33,108 nt of DNA. Origin: Solimonas sp041612095. GTDB taxonomy: Bacteria; Pseudomonadota; Gammaproteobacteria; Nevskiales; Nevskiaceae. Under the pieces are notes generated by a model. It was not told the DNA's origin. It did no database searches and saw only the letters and a list, made by a program, of their open reading frames with translations. The position numbers and the translations under genes were made by a program. The stretch spans positions 1 to 33,108 of the forward strand of contig JBFJJW010000008.1 in assembly GCA_041612095.1 (NCBI GenBank), given 5' to 3'. Below, piece after piece: positions 21,888 to 29,650 of this stretch; the first letter of the stretch is position 1; every line of letters begins with the position of its first letter.

Positions 21888-22582
21888 ATGCAAACCGAGG
21901 CGAAGAGGCCACCGGGCCCAAGCTCAACGAGCGTGAAGTCGTGGCGTATCTGAAGGCGCATAGCGATTTCTTCGGGCGGCATCCGGATCTGCTGGAGACT
22001 ATCGAGCTGAGGCACAAGGCCGGATCGGCGGTTTCGCTGATCGAGCGCCAGGTGGACATGCTGCGCGCCAAGAATCAGCGTCTCGAAGATCGCATGACAC
22101 GACTGCTTGAAGCGGCGCGCGACAACGAAAAGCGTGCCGACAAGGTACAGCGACTGGCGCGCACCCTGATTCGGGCGCCGTCTCTGGGGAATGTCGTTGT
22201 CGGGCTCGGCAAGTGCATGCGCGAGGATTTCGGTGTCGAGGAAACCGCGATCGGCATTTCATCAGCGCAGATCAAGCGACATGACATCGAGGGCCTGATG
22301 GTGCTTGAGCCCGATGGCCGCCTGACGCGAGCCTTCGAGAACTTCTTCCGTACGCGGCTGATTGAATGCGGACCTATTTCCGAGGAGCGTGCGCAACTGT
22401 TGTTCCCGAAGGCGGCAAAGCTGCCGCTGTCGGCTGCGATCGTGCCGCTGGAGAAGGAAAAGAGTCTGGGCATGATCGCGCTGGGGTCTGTCGATCCGGA
22501 GCGTTTCCAGCCGCGCCAGGGCAAGCTGTTCCTGGAGATGACGGCGGAGCTGGTGGCGGCCGCGGTCCGCGCACGCCTCTAG
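21875..22582 (+). CDS. DUF484 family protein
   Basis: A 235-residue cytoplasmic protein: N-terminal helices with VVAYLKAHSDFFGRHPDLLETIEL (about 24-47), a coiled-coil stretch (SLIERQVDMLRAKNQRLEDRM, about 56-76), then a GAF-like alpha/beta domain (LGNVVVGLGKCMREDFGVE to the C-terminus). The function of DUF484 is not established. It is nearly always found between dapF and xerC in Gammaproteobacteria, as here. ATG 21875 lies inside the end of dapF, and the AGGGGGAAA just upstream serves as ribosome site. xerC begins 12 bases after its stop. Confidence 0.92.
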   Translation: MAELNANRGEEATGPKLNEREVVAYLKAHSDFFGRHPDLLETIELRHKAGSAVSLIERQVDMLRAKNQRLEDRMTRLLEAARDNEKRADKVQRLARTLIRAPSLGNVVVGLGKCMREDFGVEETAIGISSAQIKRHDIEGLMVLEPDGRLTRAFENFFRTRLIECGPISEERAQLLFPKAAKLPLSAAIVPLEKEKSLGMIALGSVDPERFQPRQGKLFLEMTAELVAAAVRARL

Positions 22583-22594
22583 CTCAGTCGCGTC

Positions 22595-23554
22595 GTGCCC
22601 GAGCGCGCAGTGACGACGGCCGAGGTCCTGACTCCGCTGGTCGCAGAGTATCTGGACCATTTGACACACGAGCGGCGCAGTTCGGCACATACCGTGGCCG
22701 CGACACGACGGGATCTGGATGCGTTCGCGTCCTACTGCGGAAAGGCCGGCATTGGCCAGCTCACGCAGATTGACGGGCACCTGATACGCGCCTACATCGC
22801 GACCCAGCACCGCGCCGGCCGGCAGCCGGTCAGCCTGCATCGCTATCTGTCGACCTTGCGAGGCTTCTTTCGCTGGCAGCTGCGGCAGGGGCGCCTAGCG
22901 GCCAATCCCGCGCAGGCGATACGGGCACCGAAGCTGCGCCGGAGGCTACCGGAGGTAATCGCCGCCGAGCCGCTGAACCAGGCGCTGGACCGCGGTGCCG
23001 CTGCGGCAGCCCATGATCCGCTGGCGGCGCGGGACCAGGCGGTCATCGAACTGTTCTATTCGGCCGGCCTGCGCCTGGCCGAATTGCACGGCCTGGATCA
23101 GGCCGCCCTGGCCACCGGCGGCGAGCTGACAGTCACCGGCAAGGGCCGCAAGGAGCGCGTGGTCATGGTCGGCGGGCCGGCCAGAAGGGCACTGGACGCC
23201 TGGCTGCGCCAGCGGCATCGCTATGCGCGGGCTGCAGAGCCGGCGCTGTTCGTGTCTACCCGCGGCACGCGCCTGTCACGCGCCGCCATCGCCCAGCGTC
23301 TGCGTATCTGGGCGCTGCGCAGCGGCTTGGCGGTGCCGCTGCACCCGCACCGTCTCCGGCATTCGTTTGCCACACATCTGCTTGAAAACAGTGGGGATTT
23401 GCGCTCGGTACAGGAGCTGCTGGGCCATGCTCACCTATCCACCACGCAGATCTACACCCACCTCGACTGGCAGCGCCTGGCGACCGTCTATGACGCCGCG
23501 CATCCGCGCGCGCGCAAGCGGCCCGATGCCGATGCCAAGCGTCGAAAACCCTGA
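22595..23554 (+). CDS. xerC: Tyrosine recombinase XerC
   Basis: A 319-residue site-specific recombinase that, with XerD, resolves chromosome dimers at dif near the division septum. The N-terminal core-binding domain covers about 10-110. The catalytic set is R160 (YSAGLRLAEL), K183 (TGKGRKE), H252/R255 (HPHRLRHSF), H278 (LLGHAH) and nucleophile Y287 (TQIYTHLD). Length and gene order identify it as XerC and not an integrase. The start is GTG at 22595; a second GTG five codons later (22610) is possible and neither has a good ribosome site. The C-terminus is Lys/Arg-rich. Confidence 0.95.
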   Translation: MPERAVTTAEVLTPLVAEYLDHLTHERRSSAHTVAATRRDLDAFASYCGKAGIGQLTQIDGHLIRAYIATQHRAGRQPVSLHRYLSTLRGFFRWQLRQGRLAANPAQAIRAPKLRRRLPEVIAAEPLNQALDRGAAAAAHDPLAARDQAVIELFYSAGLRLAELHGLDQAALATGGELTVTGKGRKERVVMVGGPARRALDAWLRQRHRYARAAEPALFVSTRGTRLSRAAIAQRLRIWALRSGLAVPLHPHRLRHSFATHLLENSGDLRSVQELLGHAHLSTTQIYTHLDWQRLATVYDAAHPRARKRPDADAKRRKP

Positions 23555-23676
23555 GCGGCAGCGTGTTTTTCACGGAATCCGGTGTATGATTTCGCGCCTT
23601 GTTGAGGGGCGGTGCTGCCAGTGACCGGACTCAACGATGCCCTCCAGTTCCGTATAAATATTTTGGGAGTTTTTTG

Positions 23677-24048
23677 ATGAACCGCAATATCCTGATCGCG
23701 ATGGGCCTAGCGGCCGCCCTGACGCTTGCCGCTTGCGGCAAGAAAGAAGATGCCGCCCCGGTTGAAGCCGCTCCGGCACCGGTTGCCGAACAACCCGCCA
23801 TGGACGCCGCCCCGGCTGCCGAGCAGATGGCTGCTGATGCTGCCGTTGCCGCTCAGTCCTGCGCCCAGGATTGCGGCGAAGGTGTGACCGCCACGATCCA
23901 GTGCGCTGCCGGCGAAACCGCCGTTTGCGAATGCGGCGCGGAACCGAACGCCAAGTGCGAGCCGGCTGCTGCGATGGAAGACGCCGCCGCGACCGACAGC
24001 AACGAAACCATCAGCGACGCGCCGGCTGAGGGCGAAGCTGTTCAGTAA
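23677..24048 (+). CDS. Small Ala/Pro/Glu-rich lipoprotein with six-cysteine core
   Basis: A 123-residue lipoprotein with a signal ending at TLAAC (C20). It has an Ala/Pro/Glu low-complexity linker (about 24-60), then a compact core SCAQDCGEGVTATIQC plus VCECG and AKCEP with six cysteines, and an acidic tail. I do not recognise the family. The even number of closely spaced cysteines suggests three disulfides or metal binding in the periplasm. ATG 23677 has GGGAG seven bases upstream in an AT-rich leader, which stands out in this GC-rich window. It has its own leader and a strong terminator, so it is probably a separately and abundantly expressed gene (inference). Confidence 0.78.
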   Translation: MNRNILIAMGLAAALTLAACGKKEDAAPVEAAPAPVAEQPAMDAAPAAEQMAADAAVAAQSCAQDCGEGVTATIQCAAGETAVCECGAEPNAKCEPAAAMEDAAATDSNETISDAPAEGEAVQ

Positions 24049-24065
24049 GCTGCACATGCTGCAAG

Positions 24066-24092
24066 AAAAGGCGCCGAAAGGCGCCTTTTCTT
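24066..24092 (+). terminator. Strong rho-independent terminator after the lipoprotein gene
   Basis: GGCGCC (24070-24075) and GGCGCC (24080-24085) pair around a GAAA tetraloop. Four As precede and TTTTCTTTT follows, extending the stem by A-T pairs. It lies 18 bases past the lipoprotein stop and insulates hslVU. Confidence 0.92.
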
Positions 24093-24116
24093 TTGGGGCA
24101 ATGATTTGCGTGCGTC

Positions 24117-24145
24117 CTTGAATAGGACGGCGTGAATCCCCACGA
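24117..24145 (+). promoter_or_regulatory. Heat-shock (sigma-32/RpoH) promoter for hslVU
   Basis: CTTGAAT (24117-24123) matches the sigma-32 -35 consensus CTTGAAA with one change. After 14 bases CCCCACGA (24138-24145) matches the first five positions of the -10 consensus CCCCATNT. The pair lies 33 bases before the hslV ATG and after the lipoprotein terminator, where an hslVU heat-shock promoter is expected. Confidence 0.75.
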
Positions 24146-24178
24146 TCATTACTCGCATTCAAGCAGGCACTTTCAGAC

Positions 24179-24721
24179 ATGCAGCAGTTCGACGGCACCA
24201 CCATCCTATGTGTGAGGCGTAACGGTCAGGTAGCGCTGGGCGGCGATGGCCAGGTCTCGATGGGCAATACGCGCGTCAAGAACAATGCGCGCAAGGTCCG
24301 CCGCCTGTATGGCGACAAGGTGCTTGCCGGCTTTGCGGGGGGTACCGCGGACGCGTTCACGTTGTTCGAGCGGTTCGAGGGCAAGCTTGAGAAGCACGGC
24401 GGCCAGCTGGTGCGCGCGGCCGTCGAGATGGCCAAGGATTGGCGCACCGATCGCTACCTGCGCCGCCTGGAGGCACTGCTCATCGTGGCCGACAAGGACG
24501 CTTCGCTGATGCTATCCGGCAACGGTGACGTCATGGAGCCGGAGGCGCACGGTGTCATCGCAATCGGTTCCGGTGGCAGCTTTGCCAGCGCCGCGGCGCG
24601 CGCTCTGGTGGACAACACCGAGCTGGACGCGACCGCGATTGTCGAGAAGGCGCTGCACATCGCGGCCGACATCTGCATTTACACCAATCACACGCTGACG
24701 ATAGAAACCTTGAAGGCGTAG
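24179..24721 (+). CDS. hslV: ATP-dependent protease HslUV, peptidase subunit
   Basis: A 180-residue proteasome-like peptidase forming a double hexameric ring with HslU caps; it degrades unfolded and regulatory proteins in the cytoplasm after heat stress. Processing before T7 (DG/TTILCVRRNG) exposes the N-terminal threonine nucleophile. GGDGQVSMGNT, KNNARKVRRLY, GFAGGTADAFTLFERFE and IGSGGSFA are family blocks. Its end is 51 bases from hslU and the sigma-32-type promoter is upstream. The ribosome site is weak, which is unusual for this gene. Confidence 0.96.
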   Translation: MQQFDGTTILCVRRNGQVALGGDGQVSMGNTRVKNNARKVRRLYGDKVLAGFAGGTADAFTLFERFEGKLEKHGGQLVRAAVEMAKDWRTDRYLRRLEALLIVADKDASLMLSGNGDVMEPEAHGVIAIGSGGSFASAAARALVDNTELDATAIVEKALHIAADICIYTNHTLTIETLKA

Positions 24722-24772
24722 GCGCCCAGTCACGCACCCCATTCGACACCCTCGACTCCTGTGGAAATCACC

Positions 24773-26128
24773 ATGACTGAACCTGCTGCTGCGCCGACCT
24801 CGATGACCCCGCGTGAAATCGTTCAGGAGCTGGACCGTCACATCGTCGGACAGTCGGCGGCCAAGCGGGCAGTCGCCGTTGCCTTGCGCAACCGCTGGCG
24901 GAGAGCGCAGGTCGCGGGGCCGATGCGTGCGGAGATTCACCCGAAGAACATCCTGATGATCGGGCCGACCGGCGTCGGCAAGACCGAGATCGCGCGCCGG
25001 CTGGCGCGGCTGGCCGACGCCCCCTTCGTCAAGGTCGAGGCGACCAAGTTCACCGAGGTCGGCTACGTCGGCAAGGACGTCGACACCATTGTCCGCGACC
25101 TCGTGGACGTCGCCATCAAGCTGACGCGTGAGCAGGCCATGCGCGGAGTGCGGGATCGGGCCGAAGTCGCAGCCGAAGAGCGGGTACTGGACATCCTGTT
25201 GCCGCCGCCGAAGGACTTCGGAGAGGCCAGTCCGCAGCGCCAGTCGGAGAGCGGCGCGGCGCGGCAGGTGTTCCGCAAGCAGCTGCGCGAGGGCAAGCTC
25301 AACGACAAGGAGATCGAGCTGAAGCTGGCCAACCCCGGCGGCAACGTGCAGCTGATGGGCCCGCCCGGCATGGAGGAGATGACGGAGCAGCTTCAGTCCA
25401 TGTTCGCCGGCCTGGGCAAGGGGCAGGGGCGCACGCGCAAGCTGCCGATCAAGGACGCGCTGGCGCAGTTGACCGAGGAGGAGGCGGCGAAGCTGGTGGA
25501 TGAAGAGGCGATCAAGGCCGAGGCCATCCGCAACGCTGAAGAGAACGGCATCGTGTTTCTGGACGAGGTGGACAAGATCTGCAAGCGCGGCGAGTACGCG
25601 GGCAGCGACGTTTCGCGAGAGGGCGTGCAGCGTGATCTGCTGCCGCTGATCGAGGGCAGCACGGTCAGCACCAAGTACGGCTCCGTCAAGACCGATCACG
25701 TGCTGTTCATTGCCTCCGGAGCATTTCACCTGACCAAGCCGTCGGACCTGATTCCGGAGTTGCAGGGGCGTTTGCCGATCAGGGTGGAGCTGGATGCGCT
25801 CAATGCCGACGAGTTCCTGCGCATACTCACCGAGCCGGATTTTGCGCTGACCGAGCAGTATCGGGCCCTGCTGCTGACCGAGGGGGTTGATCTGCAGTTC
25901 ACCGAAACGGGTCTGCGCCGCATTGCCGAGATTGCATGGCAGGTCAACGAGGGCACGGAGAACATCGGCGCCCGGCGCCTGCATACCGTACTGGAGCGCC
26001 TGATGGACGATATCGCGTTTGAGGCGCCCGACAGGGCCGGCAGCACGGTCAGCGTCGATGCCGAATACGTCAATACCCGGCTGAACAAGCTGGCAGGCGA
26101 TCAGGACCTGAGCCGCTACATCCTGTAG
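24773..26128 (+). CDS. hslU: ATP-dependent protease HslUV, ATPase subunit
   Basis: A 451-residue AAA+ unfoldase partner of HslV. Walker A is GPTGVGKT (64-71), the pore loop GYVG is at 97-100 and Walker B is VFLDEVDKI (261-269). A family-specific I-domain lies between them (about 110-230). The arginine-rich sensor region QVNEGTENIGARRLHTVLERL follows, and the protein ends SRYIL, the tail that inserts into HslV. ATG 24773 is preferred over an in-frame GTG 12 bases earlier, since the conserved start MTPREIVQELDRHIVGQ is kept either way. It is cotranscribed with hslV and followed after 12 bases by the DUF971 gene. Confidence 0.97.
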   Translation: MTEPAAAPTSMTPREIVQELDRHIVGQSAAKRAVAVALRNRWRRAQVAGPMRAEIHPKNILMIGPTGVGKTEIARRLARLADAPFVKVEATKFTEVGYVGKDVDTIVRDLVDVAIKLTREQAMRGVRDRAEVAAEERVLDILLPPPKDFGEASPQRQSESGAARQVFRKQLREGKLNDKEIELKLANPGGNVQLMGPPGMEEMTEQLQSMFAGLGKGQGRTRKLPIKDALAQLTEEEAAKLVDEEAIKAEAIRNAEENGIVFLDEVDKICKRGEYAGSDVSREGVQRDLLPLIEGSTVSTKYGSVKTDHVLFIASGAFHLTKPSDLIPELQGRLPIRVELDALNADEFLRILTEPDFALTEQYRALLLTEGVDLQFTETGLRRIAEIAWQVNEGTENIGARRLHTVLERLMDDIAFEAPDRAGSTVSVDAEYVNTRLNKLAGDQDLSRYIL

Positions 26129-26140
26129 TCAGGGCCAGAC

Positions 26141-26584
26141 ATGGATACCGTCGCCCCGAGCCTGATCAGGCTGCATCGCAAGGCGCGGGCACTGGAAGTG
26201 GCCTGGGCCGACGGCATGCGCTTCGAGCTCCCCTGTGAGTACCTTCGGGTGTTCTCTCCCAGCGCAGAACTGCGCGGTCATGGGCTCGCGGAGCCAATGC
26301 TGATCGGCGGCAAGCGCGAGGTAAATATCTCGCGCATCCAGCCGGTCGGCCGTTATGCCGTGCGGCTGGTGTTCGACGATGGACACGATACCGGGCTCTA
26401 TACCTGGAGCCTGCTGCGCGAGCTGGGCGAACAGCAGGCGGCGCAGTGGGCGCGCTACCTGGCGCGGCTTGAGCAGATGGGCATGAGCCGCGACCGCGAT
26501 GTGATCAAGCTGGCCGCGCTCGTCGGGCAGTACCGCCCGCCAATGGCCAAGCCGGATGCAGACGCCGACCGGGATCCGGACTGA
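26141..26584 (+). CDS. DUF971 domain protein (gamma-butyrobetaine hydroxylase N-terminal-like)
   Basis: A 147-residue protein with the DUF971 pattern LEVAWADGMRFELPCEYLRVFSPSAE, followed by VNISRIQPVGRYAVRLVFDDGHDTGLYTWSLL. This small domain is found alone in bacteria and at the N-terminus of gamma-butyrobetaine hydroxylases; an iron-sulfur-related role has been suggested for relatives but is not shown here. Its C-terminal tail is low complexity (PDADADRDPD). It sits between hslU and ubiE, a conserved neighbourhood in Gammaproteobacteria, and probably shares the heat-shock transcript. Confidence 0.9.
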   Translation: MDTVAPSLIRLHRKARALEVAWADGMRFELPCEYLRVFSPSAELRGHGLAEPMLIGGKREVNISRIQPVGRYAVRLVFDDGHDTGLYTWSLLRELGEQQAAQWARYLARLEQMGMSRDRDVIKLAALVGQYRPPMAKPDADADRDPD

Positions 26585-26611
26585 GCGTTCGGAGCTGCAC
26601 CGCGCTGCCGC

Positions 26612-26617
26612 TACAAT
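26612..26617 (+). promoter_or_regulatory. Possible -10 box upstream of ubiE
   Basis: TACAAT at 26612-26617 lies 23 bases before the ubiE ATG, in the only sizeable gap (56 bases) of the hslU-ubiB run. The best -35 candidate, TTCGGA at 26588-26593, is poor. It could give the ubi genes a transcript separate from hslVU. Confidence 0.3.
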
Positions 26618-26640
26618 GACGGCAGCCACCAAACCCCGCC

Positions 26641-27408
26641 ATGACTGACGATCGCAAACCACCCTCTCCCGGCACGACCCATTTTGGGTTTGAGCAGGTG
26701 CCTCTCACCGAAAAGCAGCGGCGGGTAGCCGGCGTGTTCACTTCGGTAGCCAGCAAGTACGACCTGATGAACGACCTGATGTCGTTCGGCGTGCATCGGC
26801 TGTGGAAGCGCTTTGTGGTCGACCTGGCGGGTGTGCGCGCCGGCGAGCGCGTTCTGGACGTGGCCGGGGGCACTGGCGATCTGAGCCGGGAGTTTGCCAA
26901 GGCTGTGGGCGATCGCGGCCTGGTCGTGTTGTCGGACATCAATGCGGCAATGCTCAAAGAAGGTCGTCGTCGCCTGATCGATCGCGGTCTGGTCAAGGTG
27001 CCGGTGGCTCAGCTGAACGCGGAGAAGCTGCCGTTTGCCGAGGGCACCTTTGACTGCATCACCATCGGGTTTGGCCTGCGCAATGTCACCGACAAGGATG
27101 CGGCGCTGCGGTCGATGACGCGCTGTCTCAAGCCCGGCGGACGCCTGCTCGTGCTCGAGTTCTCCAAGCCACTCAACGCAGGTCTGGCCAAGGTCTACGA
27201 CGAATACTCGTTCAAGCTGCTGCCGCTGATGGGGCGGGTGGTGGCCAATGATGCCGACTCGTATCGCTACCTGGCGGAATCGATCCGCATGCATCCGGAT
27301 CAGGACACGCTGAAGGGCATGATGCAGCGCGCCGGGCTGGAGCGCGTGCAGGTCTACAACCTTACCGGCGGGGTTGTCGCAGTGCACCGCGGCTTTCGTC
27401 TCGAATGA
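26641..27408 (+). CDS. ubiE: Ubiquinone/menaquinone C-methyltransferase UbiE
   Basis: A 255-residue SAM-dependent methyltransferase that adds the C-methyl group to the quinone ring (demethylmenaquinone or the ubiquinone intermediate). Signature SKYDLMNDLMSFGVHRLWK (38-56), SAM motif I VLDVAGGTGD (71-80), and GFGLRNVTD are present, with the C-terminal GGVVAVHRGFR typical of UbiE. The last codons overlap the ubiJ start (ATGA at 27405-27408), showing translational coupling in the ubiE-ubiJ-ubiB operon. Confidence 0.97.
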   Translation: MTDDRKPPSPGTTHFGFEQVPLTEKQRRVAGVFTSVASKYDLMNDLMSFGVHRLWKRFVVDLAGVRAGERVLDVAGGTGDLSREFAKAVGDRGLVVLSDINAAMLKEGRRRLIDRGLVKVPVAQLNAEKLPFAEGTFDCITIGFGLRNVTDKDAALRSMTRCLKPGGRLLVLEFSKPLNAGLAKVYDEYSFKLLPLMGRVVANDADSYRYLAESIRMHPDQDTLKGMMQRAGLERVQVYNLTGGVVAVHRGFRLE

Positions 27409-28025
27409 CGGCGCCGGCGCTGCTGTGCGCCACGCTGGAGGTCGCGTTGAATCGCTACCTCGCGCTGGAGCCAGAGGTTCTGCAGGAGTGTGCTGCGCTT
27501 GAAGGGCGCGTCATCGCGCTGGAAGCGCAGTGGCCGTCGTGGCAGCTGTTCGTCGAGCTGGTGCCCAGCGGCGTCCGTGTGCTGCAGGCCTGGGATGCAA
27601 CGGCGGATGTCGTTGTGCGCGGTGAACCCGGCACGCTGCTGCGCCTTGCCTGGCAGGTGGGGCAGGGTACGGCGGTCATTCCCCACGGGCTTCAGGTTGA
27701 GGGTGACGCCGATCTGCTGCGCCGCTTCAGCCGCATGCTGGCCCGAGTTGGGTTTGACCCCGAGGAGTTGGCGGCAAAGTATCTGGGCGACGTTGCCGCG
27801 CATCGGCTCGCCGAAGGTTTGAAATCCCTGCTGGGCTGGGGCCGGAAGGCGGGCAGCACGCTGGCGTTGGACACGGCTGAATACCTGCGCGAAGAAACCC
27901 GCGATCTTGCGCGTGCCGCCGACGTAAGGGAGTGGATGGACGCGGTCGACGAGCTTCGCGAGGGTGCCGATCGCCTGGAGGCGCGGTTGGAGCATCTGGA
28001 GCAGCGCTTCGAGGTCAAGGCATGA
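27405..28025 (+). CDS. ubiJ: Ubiquinone biosynthesis accessory factor UbiJ (SCP2 domain)
   Basis: A 206-residue lipid-binding accessory protein. The N-terminal SCP2-like domain (about 20-110; LFVELVPSGVRVLQAWDATADVVVRGEPGTLLRLAWQ) is followed by a charged helical C-terminus (LRREGADRLEARLEHLEQRF-like coiled coil). UbiJ with UbiK helps the soluble Ubi metabolon hold hydrophobic ubiquinone intermediates. Sequence conservation is low in this family, so the position between ubiE and ubiB, with ATGA overlaps at both ends, carries much of the assignment. Confidence 0.92.
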   Translation: MTAPALLCATLEVALNRYLALEPEVLQECAALEGRVIALEAQWPSWQLFVELVPSGVRVLQAWDATADVVVRGEPGTLLRLAWQVGQGTAVIPHGLQVEGDADLLRRFSRMLARVGFDPEELAAKYLGDVAAHRLAEGLKSLLGWGRKAGSTLALDTAEYLREETRDLARAADVREWMDAVDELREGADRLEARLEHLEQRFEVKA

Positions 28026-29650
28026 ATCTGCGATTCTCGCGCCTGCGCCGGCTTCTGCAGATCCGCCGTGTCGTCGCGCGCTACGGGCTGCGCGAGTTTC
28101 TCGGCGGCCGTCCCGCGCGCGACGCGCGCCCGCGGGGGGAGCGCCTGCGCCTGGCGTTGGAGGAACTGGGGCCGGTGTTCATCAAGTTCGGTCAGGCGCT
28201 GTCAACGCGGCCGGATATTGTGCCGCCGGACATCGCACAGGCTCTGACCGGACTGCAGGACTGCGTGCCGCCATTTCCGGGAAATGAGGCGCGCGCCATC
28301 GTCGAGTCCGAGTTGGGCCGCAAGCTGGAAGATCTGTTCGAGTCCTTCGATGAGACGCCGATCGCTGCGGCGTCGGTGGCGCAGGTGCATGCAGCACAGC
28401 TGAAGCCGGATGCGGCGGGCAATCCCGGCATGCAGGTGGTGGTCAAGGTGCTGCGGCCCGGGATAGAAGCGGTCATGGCGGCCGATATCGAGCTGCTGCA
28501 TACGCTGGCGGAACTTGCCGAGCGCTGGTCGCCACTGGCCCGGCGCCTGCGACCCCGCGAAGTGGTCGCCGAGTACGAGAAGGTGTTGCTGGATGAACTG
28601 GACCTGATGCGTGAAGGCGCCGCCTGCGCGCAGTTGCGACGCAACTGGCTAGGCTCGGATCTGATCTACCATCCGTTGGTGTTCTGGGATTTCACCCGCA
28701 CCCGTGTCCTGGTTATGGAGCGGATCCACGGTATATCGATACGCGAACTGGACCGGCTGCGCGCACTCGGTGTTGATTTCTCGGTGCTGTCCGAGCGCGG
28801 TGTCGAGATTTTCTTCAAGCAGACCTTCCGCGACAACTTCTTTCACGCGGACATGCATCCGGGAAATATATTCGTTGATGCGTCCAATCCCCGGAAGCCC
28901 AGCTATCTCGCGGTTGACTTCGGAATCGTCGGTACGTTGACGCAGAGCGACCAGCGATATCTCGCCGAGAACTTCTACGCATTCTTCAATCGGGACTATC
29001 GGCGGATAGCCGAGTTGCACGTTGAATCGGAATGGATTCCCGCCGGCACCCGGATCGAGGAGTTCGAAGCCGCCATCCGTACGATCAGTGAACCCATCTT
29101 CCAGCGGCCGCTGAAGGACATCTCGTTCGGCTTTTTCCTGTTGCGGCTATTCCAGGTCGCGCGACGCTTCAACTATCGCGTGCAGCCGCAGCTGGTTCTG
29201 CTGCAAAAGACCTTGCTGCAGGTGGAAGGACTGGGCCGGCAGCTCAACCCGGAGCTGGATCTGTGGAAGACCGCAAAGCCGATCATGGAGGACTGGATGC
29301 GTGCGCGCATCGGCCCGGCGGCCACGCTGGAGAAGATGCGCACGCAGTTGCCGGCGCTTGCCGATTCGCTGCCTGAGTTGGCTCATCACGCGCTGACCCA
29401 GTTGCGTCGCGGAGCGCAACTCCCCGGTGCGTCCATACGCGGGGAGTTTGATTTGCTGCGCGCCGAGCAGCGTGCGGCCAATCGCCGCAGTCTGAAGATG
29501 ACGGCAGCGGGCGCATTGGCGATTGCGGCAACCTTGATCTACGTCGCGCGGGCCCAGCCACTGCTATGGGGCTGCCCGGCAGGCACATGGGTGCTGGGTA
29601 TTGTCAGCCTATGGCTGGCTTGGCGCGCCACTCGCGACAGCGGGGAGTGA
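28022..29650 (+). CDS. ubiB: Ubiquinone biosynthesis regulatory protein kinase-like UbiB
   Basis: A 542-residue atypical kinase/ATPase needed for ubiquinone synthesis. The family KxGQ motif is KFGQ (55-58), the Ala-rich loop AAASVAQVH is at 115-123, the catalytic loop HADMHPGN is at 275-282, and the metal-binding DFG is at 299-301. Two hydrophobic helices close the protein (about 495-535) and anchor it to the membrane. The start is ATG 28022, overlapping the ubiJ stop by four bases. Its last 14 codons overlap the convergent yibQ gene on the other strand. Confidence 0.96.
   Translation: MNLRFSRLRRLLQIRRVVARYGLREFLGGRPARDARPRGERLRLALEELGPVFIKFGQALSTRPDIVPPDIAQALTGLQDCVPPFPGNEARAIVESELGRKLEDLFESFDETPIAAASVAQVHAAQLKPDAAGNPGMQVVVKVLRPGIEAVMAADIELLHTLAELAERWSPLARRLRPREVVAEYEKVLLDELDLMREGAACAQLRRNWLGSDLIYHPLVFWDFTRTRVLVMERIHGISIRELDRLRALGVDFSVLSERGVEIFFKQTFRDNFFHADMHPGNIFVDASNPRKPSYLAVDFGIVGTLTQSDQRYLAENFYAFFNRDYRRIAELHVESEWIPAGTRIEEFEAAIRTISEPIFQRPLKDISFGFFLLRLFQVARRFNYRVQPQLVLLQKTLLQVEGLGRQLNPELDLWKTAKPIMEDWMRARIGPAATLEKMRTQLPALADSLPELAHHALTQLRRGAQLPGASIRGEFDLLRAEQRAANRRSLKMTAAGALAIAATLIYVARAQPLLWGCPAGTWVLGIVSLWLAWRATRDSGE

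Noticed and set aside
22595..23554. Tyrosine recombinase as a mobile-element integrase
   Set aside because: Its length and the dapF-DUF484-xerC order identify it as the housekeeping XerC.
23585..23590. TATGAT as a -10 box for the small lipoprotein gene
   Set aside because: No acceptable -35 is found at 16-18 bases upstream, so it was not listed as a feature.
24512..25984. 490-codon open frame opposite hslV/hslU
   Set aside because: It lies antisense to two certain genes, has low-complexity composition and no domain.
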